This document shows, piece by piece, positions 7,894 through 14,891 of a stretch of DNA of 38,526 bases. Source of the stretch: a virus. Position 1 is the stretch's first letter. Each line of letters begins with the position of its first letter. The notes below the pieces were generated by a model. That model was given only the letters and a program-made list of their open reading frames with translations, had not been told where the DNA came from and searched no databases. Position numbers and translations under genes: made by a program. The DNA is taken from positions 1 to 38,526 of the IMG/VR virus record IMGVR_UViG_3300027896_000104; one strand, written 5' to 3'.

Positions 7894-8324
7894 CAGAACA
7901 ACTCCGCGTCGGCCCAATCGAGGTCGGCATCCGATGAGATCGCGATGCCGCCCGGCCCGGTGGGCGAGCTCATGCGCAACGCTTCGGGCGGCTGAAACGT
8001 ACCCTGTGCGATGAACTTGAGCTCGGCCTCCGCAGCCGCTGAGACTTCCGTGATCGTTGGCGGCGCCACGATGGCCGGCCGCCTGCCGTAGAGCGTGGCG
8101 AGCGCCAGACGCGCCGCAAGCGACCGCAGCGCAGCGCCTGGGGCAGCGACCGGAGTGGTGTAGCCGGCCGCTTTGAGCGCCGAATCAATGCGCGCCGTGA
8201 CGTCACCCAGGATCGACGCGAGGATCGCCGGATCTGCGACGCCGTTCTTGTCGTCGTCGCAGAGCGCGATCAGCGTCGGGCCGTCGATGTACGCCGCGAG
8301 GTCCGCTGTGACTGCGTAGGCCAC
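7893..8324 (-). CDS. Head-tail connector, Mu gp36-like (DUF1320), 143 aa
   Basis: The protein starts MAYAVTADLAAYIDGPTLIALCDD and has the helical hairpin pattern of DUF1320 / Mu gp36 adaptor proteins, including DVTARIDSALKAAGY and RLALATLYGRRP. It is coupled by ATGA to the next gene, and its own start shares base 8324 with the end of the upstream gene. It probably forms the adaptor ring under the portal. Confidence 0.8.
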   Translation of the reverse strand: MAYAVTADLAAYIDGPTLIALCDDDKNGVADPAILASILGDVTARIDSALKAAGYTTPVAAPGAALRSLAARLALATLYGRRPAIVAPPTITEVSAAAEAELKFIAQGTFQPPEALRMSSPTGPGGIAISSDADLDWADAELF

Positions 8325-8716
8325 TACTGCCCCTTGGCCGTGTCAGCCTTGACCTGGGCTGCGTCCGCCTTCCCCTGCGCCACGTCGGCCTTGCCCTGCG
8401 CGACGTCTGCGACGTCTTGGGCCGTATCGGCCTTCGTCTCGGCCTCGTGGATCTTGTCGATCAGCACAGCCCTCGTGTCACCGTCTTCCGGAACGAGGCC
8501 GTACTGGCCGGCGAGCACCTGCAACTCCGCGAGCTTGAGGCGATCGATCTGCGGCCTGGGCACGTCGACATCGTCGGGAACGAGCTCGAAGCCGCGCACT
8601 GCGATGAGGTGATCGGCCTCGTCGGCCTCCACCTCGAAGACAGTTCCGGGCTCGATCGTTTTCCCGTCAGGGCCGACGCCGTACCCGATCGGTCCCTTGA
8701 CTTTCACCTTTGCCAT
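8324..8716 (-). CDS. Head-region protein with SAP-like helix pair and heptad-repeat tail, 130 aa
   Basis: The ATG follows a strong AGGAG ribosome site. Residues 1-55 form a small beta domain (KVKGPIGYGVGPDGKTIEPG). Residues 58-90 (RLKLAELQVLAGQYGLVPEDG then RAVLIDKI) look like a SAP-type two-helix motif. From about residue 95 the sequence repeats a 7-residue unit of the type A-Q-G-K-A-D-V four to five times, predicting an amphipathic helix. Small proteins with this mix often follow capsid genes as head-completion or decoration factors, but I cannot name it. Confidence 0.65.
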   Translation of the reverse strand: MAKVKVKGPIGYGVGPDGKTIEPGTVFEVEADEADHLIAVRGFELVPDDVDVPRPQIDRLKLAELQVLAGQYGLVPEDGDTRAVLIDKIHEAETKADTAQDVADVAQGKADVAQGKADAAQVKADTAKGQ

Positions 8717-8734
8717 GGCTCCTCCAGCGAATCA

Positions 8735-8761
8735 GGCCAGGGGGGCCGAAGCCCCCCGGCC
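8735..8761 (-). terminator. UUCG-loop hairpin after the major capsid gene
   Basis: The minus strand folds as GGCC, then GGGGGGC, a UUCG loop, GCCCCCC, one bulged U, and GGCC. The stem is 11 base pairs, all G-C. It sits 24 bases after the capsid stop and 18 bases before the next ATG. No U tract follows, so it is more likely an mRNA 3'-end stabiliser or partial attenuator than a full terminator. Confidence 0.6.
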
Positions 8762-8784
8762 AATGGTTCACGCGTGGCTCACGC

Positions 8785-9783
8785 TTAGATCACACCCAAG
8801 GTGTCGAGCCAGAGGTAGCCGGCGAAGTTCATGGCCACCCAGGGCTTGTACATCTCGGTGTAGTAGGTCGACGTGAGCTTCCCGCCCTCCGTCACTTCCG
8901 TGGAGACGAAGCCGAACAGATCCGTCTCTCCCAGGGTGCCGAATTTCTCTTGCGCGAGCAGGCCGTACGTCGGGGCCTCGACGCTGGTGACGTCCTCGTT
9001 GAAGACCACGAGGCCGGCCGCATCGGACCAGATGTCCCCGCCGATGGTCGTACCGTCGGAGCTGTACACCCCCGAACCGATCTCGACCTTCTCGACGCCG
9101 ATTGCCGCTGCAAACGCTTCGGGGGTCACCCACACCGGAGCGATCGCCGAAGGTGGCGCCAACTTCATCGCCGCCATGACGTTCGTGTTGTTCTGGAGCA
9201 TGTCCCACACGTACGCTCCGCACCAGAACTTCGTCGGGCGCTGGCCGCACGCGGCGCGGACCTTGGCGGCCTTGATCTTGATGAGCGTGATCGGGTCCTG
9301 GTCCGACACCTTGCTGGTGATGGAGTCCCACTTGTTCGTGGTGCCACCCACGGTCTCGGAGTACCCGGAGGCGTAGTTGGACGTGTTCATCAGGTACTGC
9401 GCGATGTTGTACTCGCGCTGGGTTGCGACGAACCGCTTTGCCGTCCGTGCCGCACGAGCCGCAACGTCCCATCCCATGGTGTCGCCTGCGCGTGCCTCGC
9501 GCCAGTCGATCGGGACGTTGACGGTGTGCTCGTCCATCGTCACGTCGGTGTAGGTGATGGAGAAGTCCACGCGCTTTGCCTGAGCGCGCAGCGCGCGCAG
9601 ATCGTCCATGACCCGCAAAGAGCTGGGGCTGTAGATCGGCAGACGCGCCCCACCTTCACCGCACGGGACCGGGGAGAGGAGTTTGTGGCCGATGAGGCCG
9701 CCGGGGGAGTAGCCCAGCACCTTCGCGCTGAGCACCGGCGACATCGACATCCGGAGTTCGCCAAGCCTTGAGAGAATTGCCAT
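8785..9783 (-). CDS. Major capsid protein, 332 aa
   Basis: The gene follows the scaffold and decoration genes and has a purine-rich ribosome site (GAGGAG). The size fits an HK97-fold capsid subunit without a delta domain. Features include an N-terminal SRLGELRMSMSP segment, PVPCGEGGARLPIYSPSSLRV, a long spine-like helical part (WDVAARAARTAKRFVATQREY), and a beta-rich C-terminal half ending FAGYLWLDTLGVI. The strong mRNA hairpin right after it suits the most abundant structural protein. The precise capsid subfamily is not clear to me. Confidence 0.85.
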   Translation of the reverse strand: MAILSRLGELRMSMSPVLSAKVLGYSPGGLIGHKLLSPVPCGEGGARLPIYSPSSLRVMDDLRALRAQAKRVDFSITYTDVTMDEHTVNVPIDWREARAGDTMGWDVAARAARTAKRFVATQREYNIAQYLMNTSNYASGYSETVGGTTNKWDSITSKVSDQDPITLIKIKAAKVRAACGQRPTKFWCGAYVWDMLQNNTNVMAAMKLAPPSAIAPVWVTPEAFAAAIGVEKVEIGSGVYSSDGTTIGGDIWSDAAGLVVFNEDVTSVEAPTYGLLAQEKFGTLGETDLFGFVSTEVTEGGKLTSTYYTEMYKPWVAMNFAGYLWLDTLGVI

Positions 9784-9801
9784 GTCTGTCTCCTCTTCCC
9801 G

Positions 9802-10164
9802 TTACAGAAGCAGACAGGAGACGATGTCGCCTGTCGCGACTGCGGCCTGACAACAGATCGCCATGACCGAGTGAGTGGCGTCGAGCACCGTGGCCGTGAC
9901 GGCCTTGCCGTTGGCGTCGGACGTGACAATCGCGCCGATGGTGATCGCTGTGGACGCCTCGATCGGAACGATGTTGCCGGGGCCGTAGACGGTGATGGGG
10001 TCGCCTATCGCGGCGTCAAAGTACGAGACACCGGCGGCAAACCCGGCGGCACCGCAGTGCGCGCCGGCGTACGTGACGAAGCGGTACTTGGTCACGGCTG
10101 CCGACGCCTTGAGCGTCTTCGCCTCGGTGACGATCTGGATCATGTTGGGTAGAATCTGTGCCAT
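9802..10164 (-). CDS. Capsid decoration / cement protein (DUF2190-like), 120 aa
   Basis: ATG overlaps the stop of the protease-scaffold gene (ATGA). The small protein is almost all beta strands with Ala/Val/Thr and Gly turns: KASAAVTKYRFVTYAG, then VPIEASTAITIGAIVTSDANGKAV. This is the pattern of DUF2190 head-stabilising proteins, which are typically encoded beside the major capsid gene as here. Confidence 0.7.
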   Translation of the reverse strand: MAQILPNMIQIVTEAKTLKASAAVTKYRFVTYAGAHCGAAGFAAGVSYFDAAIGDPITVYGPGNIVPIEASTAITIGAIVTSDANGKAVTATVLDATHSVMAICCQAAVATGDIVSCLLL

Positions 10165-10700
10165 CAGTTCCTCCCGCCCTTCTCAAGCCGCGCGAGGGCG
10201 GTCTCGAGTGGGATTTTCTCGGCGCGCGAAAGCGCGACGGCCTGGTTGACCAACTCGGTCTCCTCAGGATCCGCGCCCGCAAGCGAGAACGTGGAGGCGG
10301 CTTCCCGCGACGCCTGTTCCGCGGAGGTGTCCGGATTGAGCTTGCCCGTCGGCGCCGGCTTGCCGAAGGTCACCGAGTCGGTGTCCTTGAGCCATGCGCC
10401 GAAGAGTTCCTCGTCGCGCTCGGCGAGCTTGCGCGCGAAGGCCCGGACGGCCTTCTGCTCGTCGGTGAACGTCGCGCTCTCTGCCGGGATGCGGCCGAGT
10501 GCCTCCGCGTGCGCCATGGCGGCGTCGACTTTCGCCGTCTTGAGAGCGGCCTCAGCCGTCTCGGCGCGCTTGTTTGCCTCGGTGAGCTGTGCGGCCATCG
10601 TGTCCGCCTTGGCTGCGCACTCGCGCAGCGTAGGCAGCTCCGAGAGCGCTGACTTCAGCTCATCGACCGAGGCGTACCCGACTTCTTTGAGTACGTCCAT
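10164..10700 (-). CDS. Nested scaffold protein from internal start, 178 aa
   Basis: Inside the protease gene, in the same frame, an ATG at 10698-10700 is preceded by AAGGAG with a 6-base spacer, as good a ribosome site as any in the operon. Initiation here would produce only the helical scaffold domain (MDVLKEVGYASVDELKSAL to the shared stop). Mu gpI/gpZ and lambda C/Nu3 use the same nested arrangement. The scaffold should be needed in far higher copy than the protease. Confidence 0.65.
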   Translation of the reverse strand: MDVLKEVGYASVDELKSALSELPTLRECAAKADTMAAQLTEANKRAETAEAALKTAKVDAAMAHAEALGRIPAESATFTDEQKAVRAFARKLAERDEELFGAWLKDTDSVTFGKPAPTGKLNPDTSAEQASREAASTFSLAGADPEETELVNQAVALSRAEKIPLETALARLEKGGRN

Positions 10701-11639
10701 GTTGTGCTCCTTCCCTTCCGCGCCGTCATCGGCGCCCTCGTCATCCTCACCGTCATCGGCAAGGCGTTGTTCGCTTGCTGCCACGGCCGCGAGGCCGTGA
10801 ATTGCCGGCGTGTTTGTCAGTCCGCCGCCAAGGATCTGCGGCATGTACCCGCCGTCCTTGCTGCGCTTGATGACCGCCGACAGGTAGCGGTACTCGTGAT
10901 CCTCGATCCGCTTACGCCCGGATGCGGTCCAGTCCACCGTGAGCCACACCCCGGGATCAAGTCCGGACGCGGCTGCATCGGCTGGGCGCACCACCTTTAC
11001 CGCGGTGATCCAGCCCGCCGCCGGCGCGTCTTGGAAACCCATGAGAGAGCTGTGGTTGTAGTCCACCGGAAGATCGGTGGTGCGCTTCGCGTAGCCCTGC
11101 TCAATTCCAGCGGCGAACGCATCGTCGACGACAACCGGCTTGCGTCCGTCCACGGGCGCGTTCTCGCCCCACTTGAAAAGCTGCACCGGCTTCGGCTGAG
11201 CGAAGTCCGCCGCCGGGAACTGCAACAGGTCCACCGAGCGGAATGCGAACAGCTTCTCGAACTGTGCGAGTGCGGCGAGTCCTGGCGTGACCGCTGACGC
11301 GGCGGTGTGTTCGTCGATGAGGTCGAGCAGACTGCCGGCGGCGTCGGCGATCGAGGTCGCGCTCTGCTGCGCGGCGCGGCTCTTGATCGCGATGACCGCC
11401 CGGCGGTAGACCTTGCCGTCCTTGCCGAACGGGTACTTGTACCGGCCCTTGGTCTCGGCGTCCACCGAGTCGTCCGTCCCCAGGAACCAACTCGCGTAGC
11501 CCTTCCAGTCGGATGAGCCGCCGAGCAGCTTGTTCTCGTCCTCAGCCGACATCGACCAGGAGCTCGTGCGGTCGACCTTCCCCGCCTTGATAAGGCTCTT
11601 CGCGTGCGATTCGGCAGCGGTGTTGAGCTTCACGCTCAT
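10164..11639 (-). CDS. Prohead protease fused to scaffold, Mu gpI-like, 491 aa
   Basis: ATG at 11637-11639 overlaps the stop of the minor head gene (ATGA) and has GGGAG six bases upstream. Residues 1-100 are a small domain (SSWSMSAEDENKLLGGSSDW, ending in a helix). Residues about 180-300 carry the protease part, with LPVDYNHSSLMGF, AAGWITAVKVV and ITNTP-like turns typical of Mu gpI-type maturation proteases. Residues 310-491 are a charged coiled coil rich in Ala, Glu and Lys, the scaffold. An acidic linker (DDGEDDEGADDGAEG) separates the two. The protease presumably cleaves the scaffold during head maturation. Confidence 0.82.
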   Translation of the reverse strand: MSVKLNTAAESHAKSLIKAGKVDRTSSWSMSAEDENKLLGGSSDWKGYASWFLGTDDSVDAETKGRYKYPFGKDGKVYRRAVIAIKSRAAQQSATSIADAAGSLLDLIDEHTAASAVTPGLAALAQFEKLFAFRSVDLLQFPAADFAQPKPVQLFKWGENAPVDGRKPVVVDDAFAAGIEQGYAKRTTDLPVDYNHSSLMGFQDAPAAGWITAVKVVRPADAAASGLDPGVWLTVDWTASGRKRIEDHEYRYLSAVIKRSKDGGYMPQILGGGLTNTPAIHGLAAVAASEQRLADDGEDDEGADDGAEGKEHNMDVLKEVGYASVDELKSALSELPTLRECAAKADTMAAQLTEANKRAETAEAALKTAKVDAAMAHAEALGRIPAESATFTDEQKAVRAFARKLAERDEELFGAWLKDTDSVTFGKPAPTGKLNPDTSAEQASREAASTFSLAGADPEETELVNQAVALSRAEKIPLETALARLEKGGRN

Positions 11640-13189
11640 GGATTGCTCCCTGGAGCCATCGGGGGATTGCTCCCCCACCCGGCCGCGTGCAGACGCTCCA
11701 CGAGAGACTGCTGCACGATCGTGTTGAGACCCCTGACGGACGGCGGTGCGTCGAAGCCTTCTGCGACGTGACCGAGCGGCGGCGGGCCTTCGTGCATCGT
11801 GGCGCCAAGGCCCTTGAGATCGCTCTCGTCGGCCGGGATCACATCGCAACGGCAATTGCTACAGAGGATGCCGGATGCTACAATATAACCAGAAGTAGCT
11901 TGGAGGTCATAGACATGACCGCTCCAATCGAACTCGGAAACCTTGACGACTTGATCGAGCACTACAACGCCGGGGTATCGCTCAAGCAGCTCTCGGTAGA
12001 GACCGGGGTCTCCCGCGCCTCGATCGCGCGTCAATTCCGAAAGCGCGGTATCGAGATCCGGGGTCGCTCCGAAGCGGAGCGAGTGAAGTGGAGTGCTGTT
12101 CGCGGCGACGATGCCATTGTGCGACGACAACTCGCTGCCGCTTGGGCAGCACGGCGGGGTGCCAAGGATCCCCTCGAGCGCAAGCTCCGTCGGGCCACAA
12201 CTCTCATGCGAACACTCGGCCACGCTCACCGGTTCGAAGCAGAGATCGCGGATCGCCTGCGAACCTGCGGTCTCGATGTCGTGCAGCAGTTGGCCATCGG
12301 CCACCGCAACGTCGATCTCGCCCTGGAATCCCGCCGCGTCGTGGTGGAAGTGCTCGGGCACTACCTCGCAACGGGCCAACATGCCGCTTTCACCCAACGC
12401 GTTGAAGACCTGGTCGATCTCGGTTGGTCCGTGCTGATCGTCCTCTGTGGGCCGCGATGGGGGCACAGGATCTGGTTCGACCTGGCTGCGATAGGCGAGG
12501 AGATCATCGCCTTCGCTCAATTTGCAGGCGGGAACAAGACCAGCCGGCGTGGCTATCGGGTGATTCGGGGTGACGGAAAGTACATTACCCTGCCGGGTCT
12601 CGATCCGCATCATGCGGCCCTGGTATGAGGCCCGATATCCAAGTTCGAACGAGCCCTGCACCTGCGTATCAGGCGGGAAGCAATTGAAATGCAGCGGGGG
12701 CCACAGGTCACCAGGAAACTCGTCCCGGGGCCACGTCAGACCATCGAGCGCGAGGCACTCCTCGCAGATCACGTCGTCATCGACCGCGTCGAACACCAGG
12801 TAGTCGACGAACTCGGAGTCGGTGAGCAAGTCGTAGCGCTCGGCCTCGCTGACGCTGTGAAGCGTCGTGCGGAAGATCGTGTCCTCGTGCCAGGCGCCAA
12901 GCGGAGAGCGCCAGCCGATGTCGTCGAGCATGGCCTTCCAGTCGCGGATCGTGCCGCCGCTCTGGATGATCTCGAGCAGCGACTCGCGCAGGCTCTCGAG
13001 CAGCGTCATGTCCGTCACCGTGGCGACGGACCACGCGAGATCCCACACGCCGGCGCCGAGCTCCGCGGCAATCGCCTCGATCTCCGCGGCGGGGAGGAGC
13101 AGCTTCTCGGCGAGGATCCGCTTCATTTCGTCGGGCGATGCCGGCTGGAAGGTCGGAGAAAACGGCGGCGTCCGTGGATTCTTAGGCAC
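11636..13189 (-). CDS. Minor head protein, Mu gpF / SPP1 gp7-like, interrupted by an intein (517 aa precursor)
   Basis: I chose the GTG at 13187-13189, which overlaps the end of the portal gene and has AAGGAG upstream. Earlier codons would run far into the portal. Residues 1-169 and 446-517 are the mature minor head protein (241 aa after splicing). They include the conserved IFRTTLHSVSEAERY helix, VCEEC-type VICEECLALDG, and PPLHFN directly followed after splicing by CRCDVIP, the hallmark PPxHxNCRC motif of the MuF family. Residues 170-445 are an intein inserted between that Asn and Cys. The protein enters the prohead with the portal. Splicing is required to restore the conserved motif, so head assembly probably depends on it. 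Confidence 0.9.
   Translation of the reverse strand: MPKNPRTPPFSPTFQPASPDEMKRILAEKLLLPAAEIEAIAAELGAGVWDLAWSVATVTDMTLLESLRESLLEIIQSGGTIRDWKAMLDDIGWRSPLGAWHEDTIFRTTLHSVSEAERYDLLTDSEFVDYLVFDAVDDDVICEECLALDGLTWPRDEFPGDLWPPLHFNCFPPDTQVQGSFELGYRASYQGRMMRIETRQGNVLSVTPNHPIATPAGLVPACKLSEGDDLLAYRSQVEPDPVPPSRPTEDDQHGPTEIDQVFNALGESGMLARCEVVPEHFHHDAAGFQGEIDVAVADGQLLHDIETAGSQAIRDLCFEPVSVAECSHESCGPTELALEGILGTPPCCPSGSELSSHNGIVAANSTPLHSLRFGATPDLDTALSELTRDRGAGDPGLYRELLERYPGVVVLDQVVKVSEFDWSGHVYDLQATSGYIVASGILCSNCRCDVIPADESDLKGLGATMHEGPPPLGHVAEGFDAPPSVRGLNTIVQQSLVERLHAAGWGSNPPMAPGSNP
11856..11906 (+). promoter_or_regulatory. Sigma70-type promoter and ribosome site of the antisense endonuclease
   Basis: TTGCTA (11856-11861) and TACAAT (11879-11884) are separated by exactly 17 bases, matching consensus at 4/6 and 5/6. 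GGAGG follows at 11902-11906, eight bases before the ATG. The -35 box begins on the intein's last codon and overlaps the AATTGC splice-junction sequence. The -10 box is antisense to Ile-Val of block F. Confidence 0.7.
11915..12628 (+). CDS. Vsr-like homing endonuclease encoded antisense inside the intein, 237 aa
   Basis: The start is ATG 11915-11917, eight bases after GGAGG, with a sigma70-type promoter just upstream. Residues 11-49 form a helix-turn-helix (YNAGVSLKQLSVETGVSRAS, then IARQFRKRGIEIR). Residues 105-180 have a Vsr/PD-(D/E)XK-like core: FEAEIADRL with E108/E110, then GLDVVQQLAIGHRNVDLAL with D134, then RRVVVEVLGHY with E145, then VEDLVDLGWSVLIVLC. HTH plus a Vsr-like nuclease is the layout of the EDxHD homing endonucleases found with introns and split inteins. 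It would cut intein-free minor head genes at the HFN/CRC codons. It is wholly antisense to intein residues 19-256. Unlike shadow frames elsewhere, it has a coherent fold, normal composition and its own signals. Confidence 0.85.
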   Translation: MTAPIELGNLDDLIEHYNAGVSLKQLSVETGVSRASIARQFRKRGIEIRGRSEAERVKWSAVRGDDAIVRRQLAAAWAARRGAKDPLERKLRRATTLMRTLGHAHRFEAEIADRLRTCGLDVVQQLAIGHRNVDLALESRRVVVEVLGHYLATGQHAAFTQRVEDLVDLGWSVLIVLCGPRWGHRIWFDLAAIGEEIIAFAQFAGGNKTSRRGYRVIRGDGKYITLPGLDPHHAALV

Positions 13190-14891
13190 CGCCGCCGCTC
13201 TCCTTGCGCCTGCGAAGGCGTGCGAGCTGAGCCGCGGCGAGCAGCCGGCCATTGAGCCGCGCCGCGAGGATCGCCTGCTGGAAGACGTCTGCAACCGGCT
13301 TCACGTGGGCTGCGGTGAGCGCACGTTGGAACACCTGGTCGATCTCGGCCTGGGTCATGTCGTCTCGGAGTTGTGCGCGGATCGACTCGATTAGGCCCTT
13401 GTCGAGCGCTGCGTGGAGCGGCTTCGAGGACGCCTGGGCGATCGCGTCGAGCGCCTTGTGCATCTCGCCGGCGCCGGACCGGAACGGTTCGGCGTCGGGC
13501 TCGCCTGAGAACACGGCCTTGACCGCCTTGAGTAGGCGCTGCGCGAGGGTTTGCTTCTCGGGTGGCGCCGGCTTGCCGGGTGCAGGTCGCACCCCGCCGG
13601 GCTCTTCCGGAGGAACGGTAGGGACGCCACCAGCCTTAGGCGTCGCGAGCGCCTTGGCGAGCTGCGCGTGCGTGTCCGCGGCATTCTTGGCATCGGCTGC
13701 GAGCTGCGCCTCGGACGGTGCGGTGAGGCCGAGCTCCTCGCGGGCGGCGTCTTTGTCGAATGGGATCCCCGCCTGCGTGGCTATGAGCATGACCTCGGCT
13801 CGGACCGCTTGCGGGTCGTCGCGCTCCCACGAGAACTCCAGGTCAACGAGCCTCTTGCCGTTGGCTCGGTGCGCTTCGACCTTCGAGAGGAGATCCCGCC
13901 TGAGGGTGCCTGCGATGATGCGGGCGTCAGCCTCGATCAGGGAATCGAGCACGCGCTCGCGCACTTCGTCGCTGGAGCGCGATCCGCTCCTGGCCTGGTA
14001 GACCGTGGAACTTTGGCCGAGCACGGAGTTGTAGATTGACTGGTTGCACCGATCCCACAGCTTGTCGAATGCGTTGCTGGCGTCGCCTCGCGCGTCGGCC
14101 AGGAGCGTGACTTCCATGCTCTTCGGGATCGCCGCGATAGCAGAGCCCTTGAGCTGCGTAAGGGCGGTGATGACGGCTTGCTGCGGGGAAACGCCGGCGT
14201 CGCTCGCCGGTGTGGCGTCGTCGTAGTGGCCGATGACAAGCGGATCACCAAAGCGCTCGAGGTACGCGCGCCAGTCGCGGGCAAGGTAGCTCTTCGTGAG
14301 CCACGGGCCGACGCAGCGCCGAAGGTGAGCGGCTCCCGCCGGGTCGTGCTGTGAGGCTTTCAGGATGATGAACTTGTCCGCGAATCGATGGTCGTCGACC
14401 GGCACTTGCATCCCGTCGACGTAGATCCGGACCTCGCCGTTGAGGATCTCCGTCGCTGCGAACGGCCAGTCGTGCAACGCGATCACGCGCCAGTCCCGCG
14501 CCCACTCGATCTCGATGACGGCGTACCCGAACTGGCGGAACAGCGCCGCGTGCTCGAGCACCTCCTGCGAAAGCAGCGTCTCTGGCAGGGCATCGAGCAC
14601 CGGCTTCGCCTGGCGGTCCGTCACGTCCTCGGCTGGTCCGAATCGCCATCGCGCCCCAGCGAGAGCGAGGCAGCGTTGGTCGATCGCGTTGCCGAGGTCG
14701 GCGTCTCTCGCGATTATCGTCTCGAACAAACGCGTCTGAGCGGTTGCCGAGAACGACGCGGCGCGGACGCGCGCCGACGCGACCTCCGGCGTGATGCCGA
14801 TGTCGTACGCTTTGAGCTTGTTCCAGGCAGCAATACGGGAGACGAGCAGGACGTCGCTGGCCGAACTCACGCCGAACACCCAATGTGCCAA
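13182..14891 (-). CDS. Portal protein, Mu gp29-like (DUF935), 569 aa
   Basis: The order terminase, portal, minor head protein is as in Mu. Conserved DUF935 segments are present: LFETIIARDADLGNAIDQRC, GYAVIEIEWARDWRVIALHDW, YLERFGDPLVIGHY, and QSIYNSVLGQSSTVYQA. The last 140 residues are a charged extension (TQAEIDQVFQRALTAAHVKPV, then LARLRRRKESGGGA). The start is uncertain: no ATG occurs in frame near the N-terminus. The TTG at 14889-14891 is the furthest upstream likely codon, and GTG codons a few residues later are alternatives. None has a good ribosome site. The TTG lies inside a palindrome (14885-14899). Confidence 0.87.
   Translation of the reverse strand: MAHWVFGVSSASDVLLVSRIAAWNKLKAYDIGITPEVASARVRAASFSATAQTRLFETIIARDADLGNAIDQRCLALAGARWRFGPAEDVTDRQAKPVLDALPETLLSQEVLEHAALFRQFGYAVIEIEWARDWRVIALHDWPFAATEILNGEVRIYVDGMQVPVDDHRFADKFIILKASQHDPAGAAHLRRCVGPWLTKSYLARDWRAYLERFGDPLVIGHYDDATPASDAGVSPQQAVITALTQLKGSAIAAIPKSMEVTLLADARGDASNAFDKLWDRCNQSIYNSVLGQSSTVYQARSGSRSSDEVRERVLDSLIEADARIIAGTLRRDLLSKVEAHRANGKRLVDLEFSWERDDPQAVRAEVMLIATQAGIPFDKDAAREELGLTAPSEAQLAADAKNAADTHAQLAKALATPKAGGVPTVPPEEPGGVRPAPGKPAPPEKQTLAQRLLKAVKAVFSGEPDAEPFRSGAGEMHKALDAIAQASSKPLHAALDKGLIESIRAQLRDDMTQAEIDQVFQRALTAAHVKPVADVFQQAILAARLNGRLLAAAQLARLRRRKESGGGA

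Larger units (their letters stand above)
11855..12682 (-). other. Intein (276 aa) in the minor head protein
   Basis: Intein Cys1 is codon 12680-12682 and the last residue, Asn276, is 11855-11857, followed by extein Cys. Block A is CFPPDTQV. Block B is LSVTPNHP, with T38 and H41 as the TxxH pair. Block F is HVYDLQATSGYIVASG (residues 256-271). Block G is ILCSN before Cys+1. The penultimate residue is Ser rather than the usual His. Residues about 70-240 show no LAGLIDADG or HNH motif; this stretch is the complement of an endonuclease gene on the other strand. The 7-bp GCAATTG occurs at both edges (11852-11858 and 12680-12686), spanning each Asn/Cys junction. Confidence 0.9.

Noticed and set aside
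10701-11297. Plus-strand frames antisense to the protease and terminase genes as genes
   Set aside because: No starts with ribosome sites, Arg-rich shadow composition, and they overlap well-supported minus genes.
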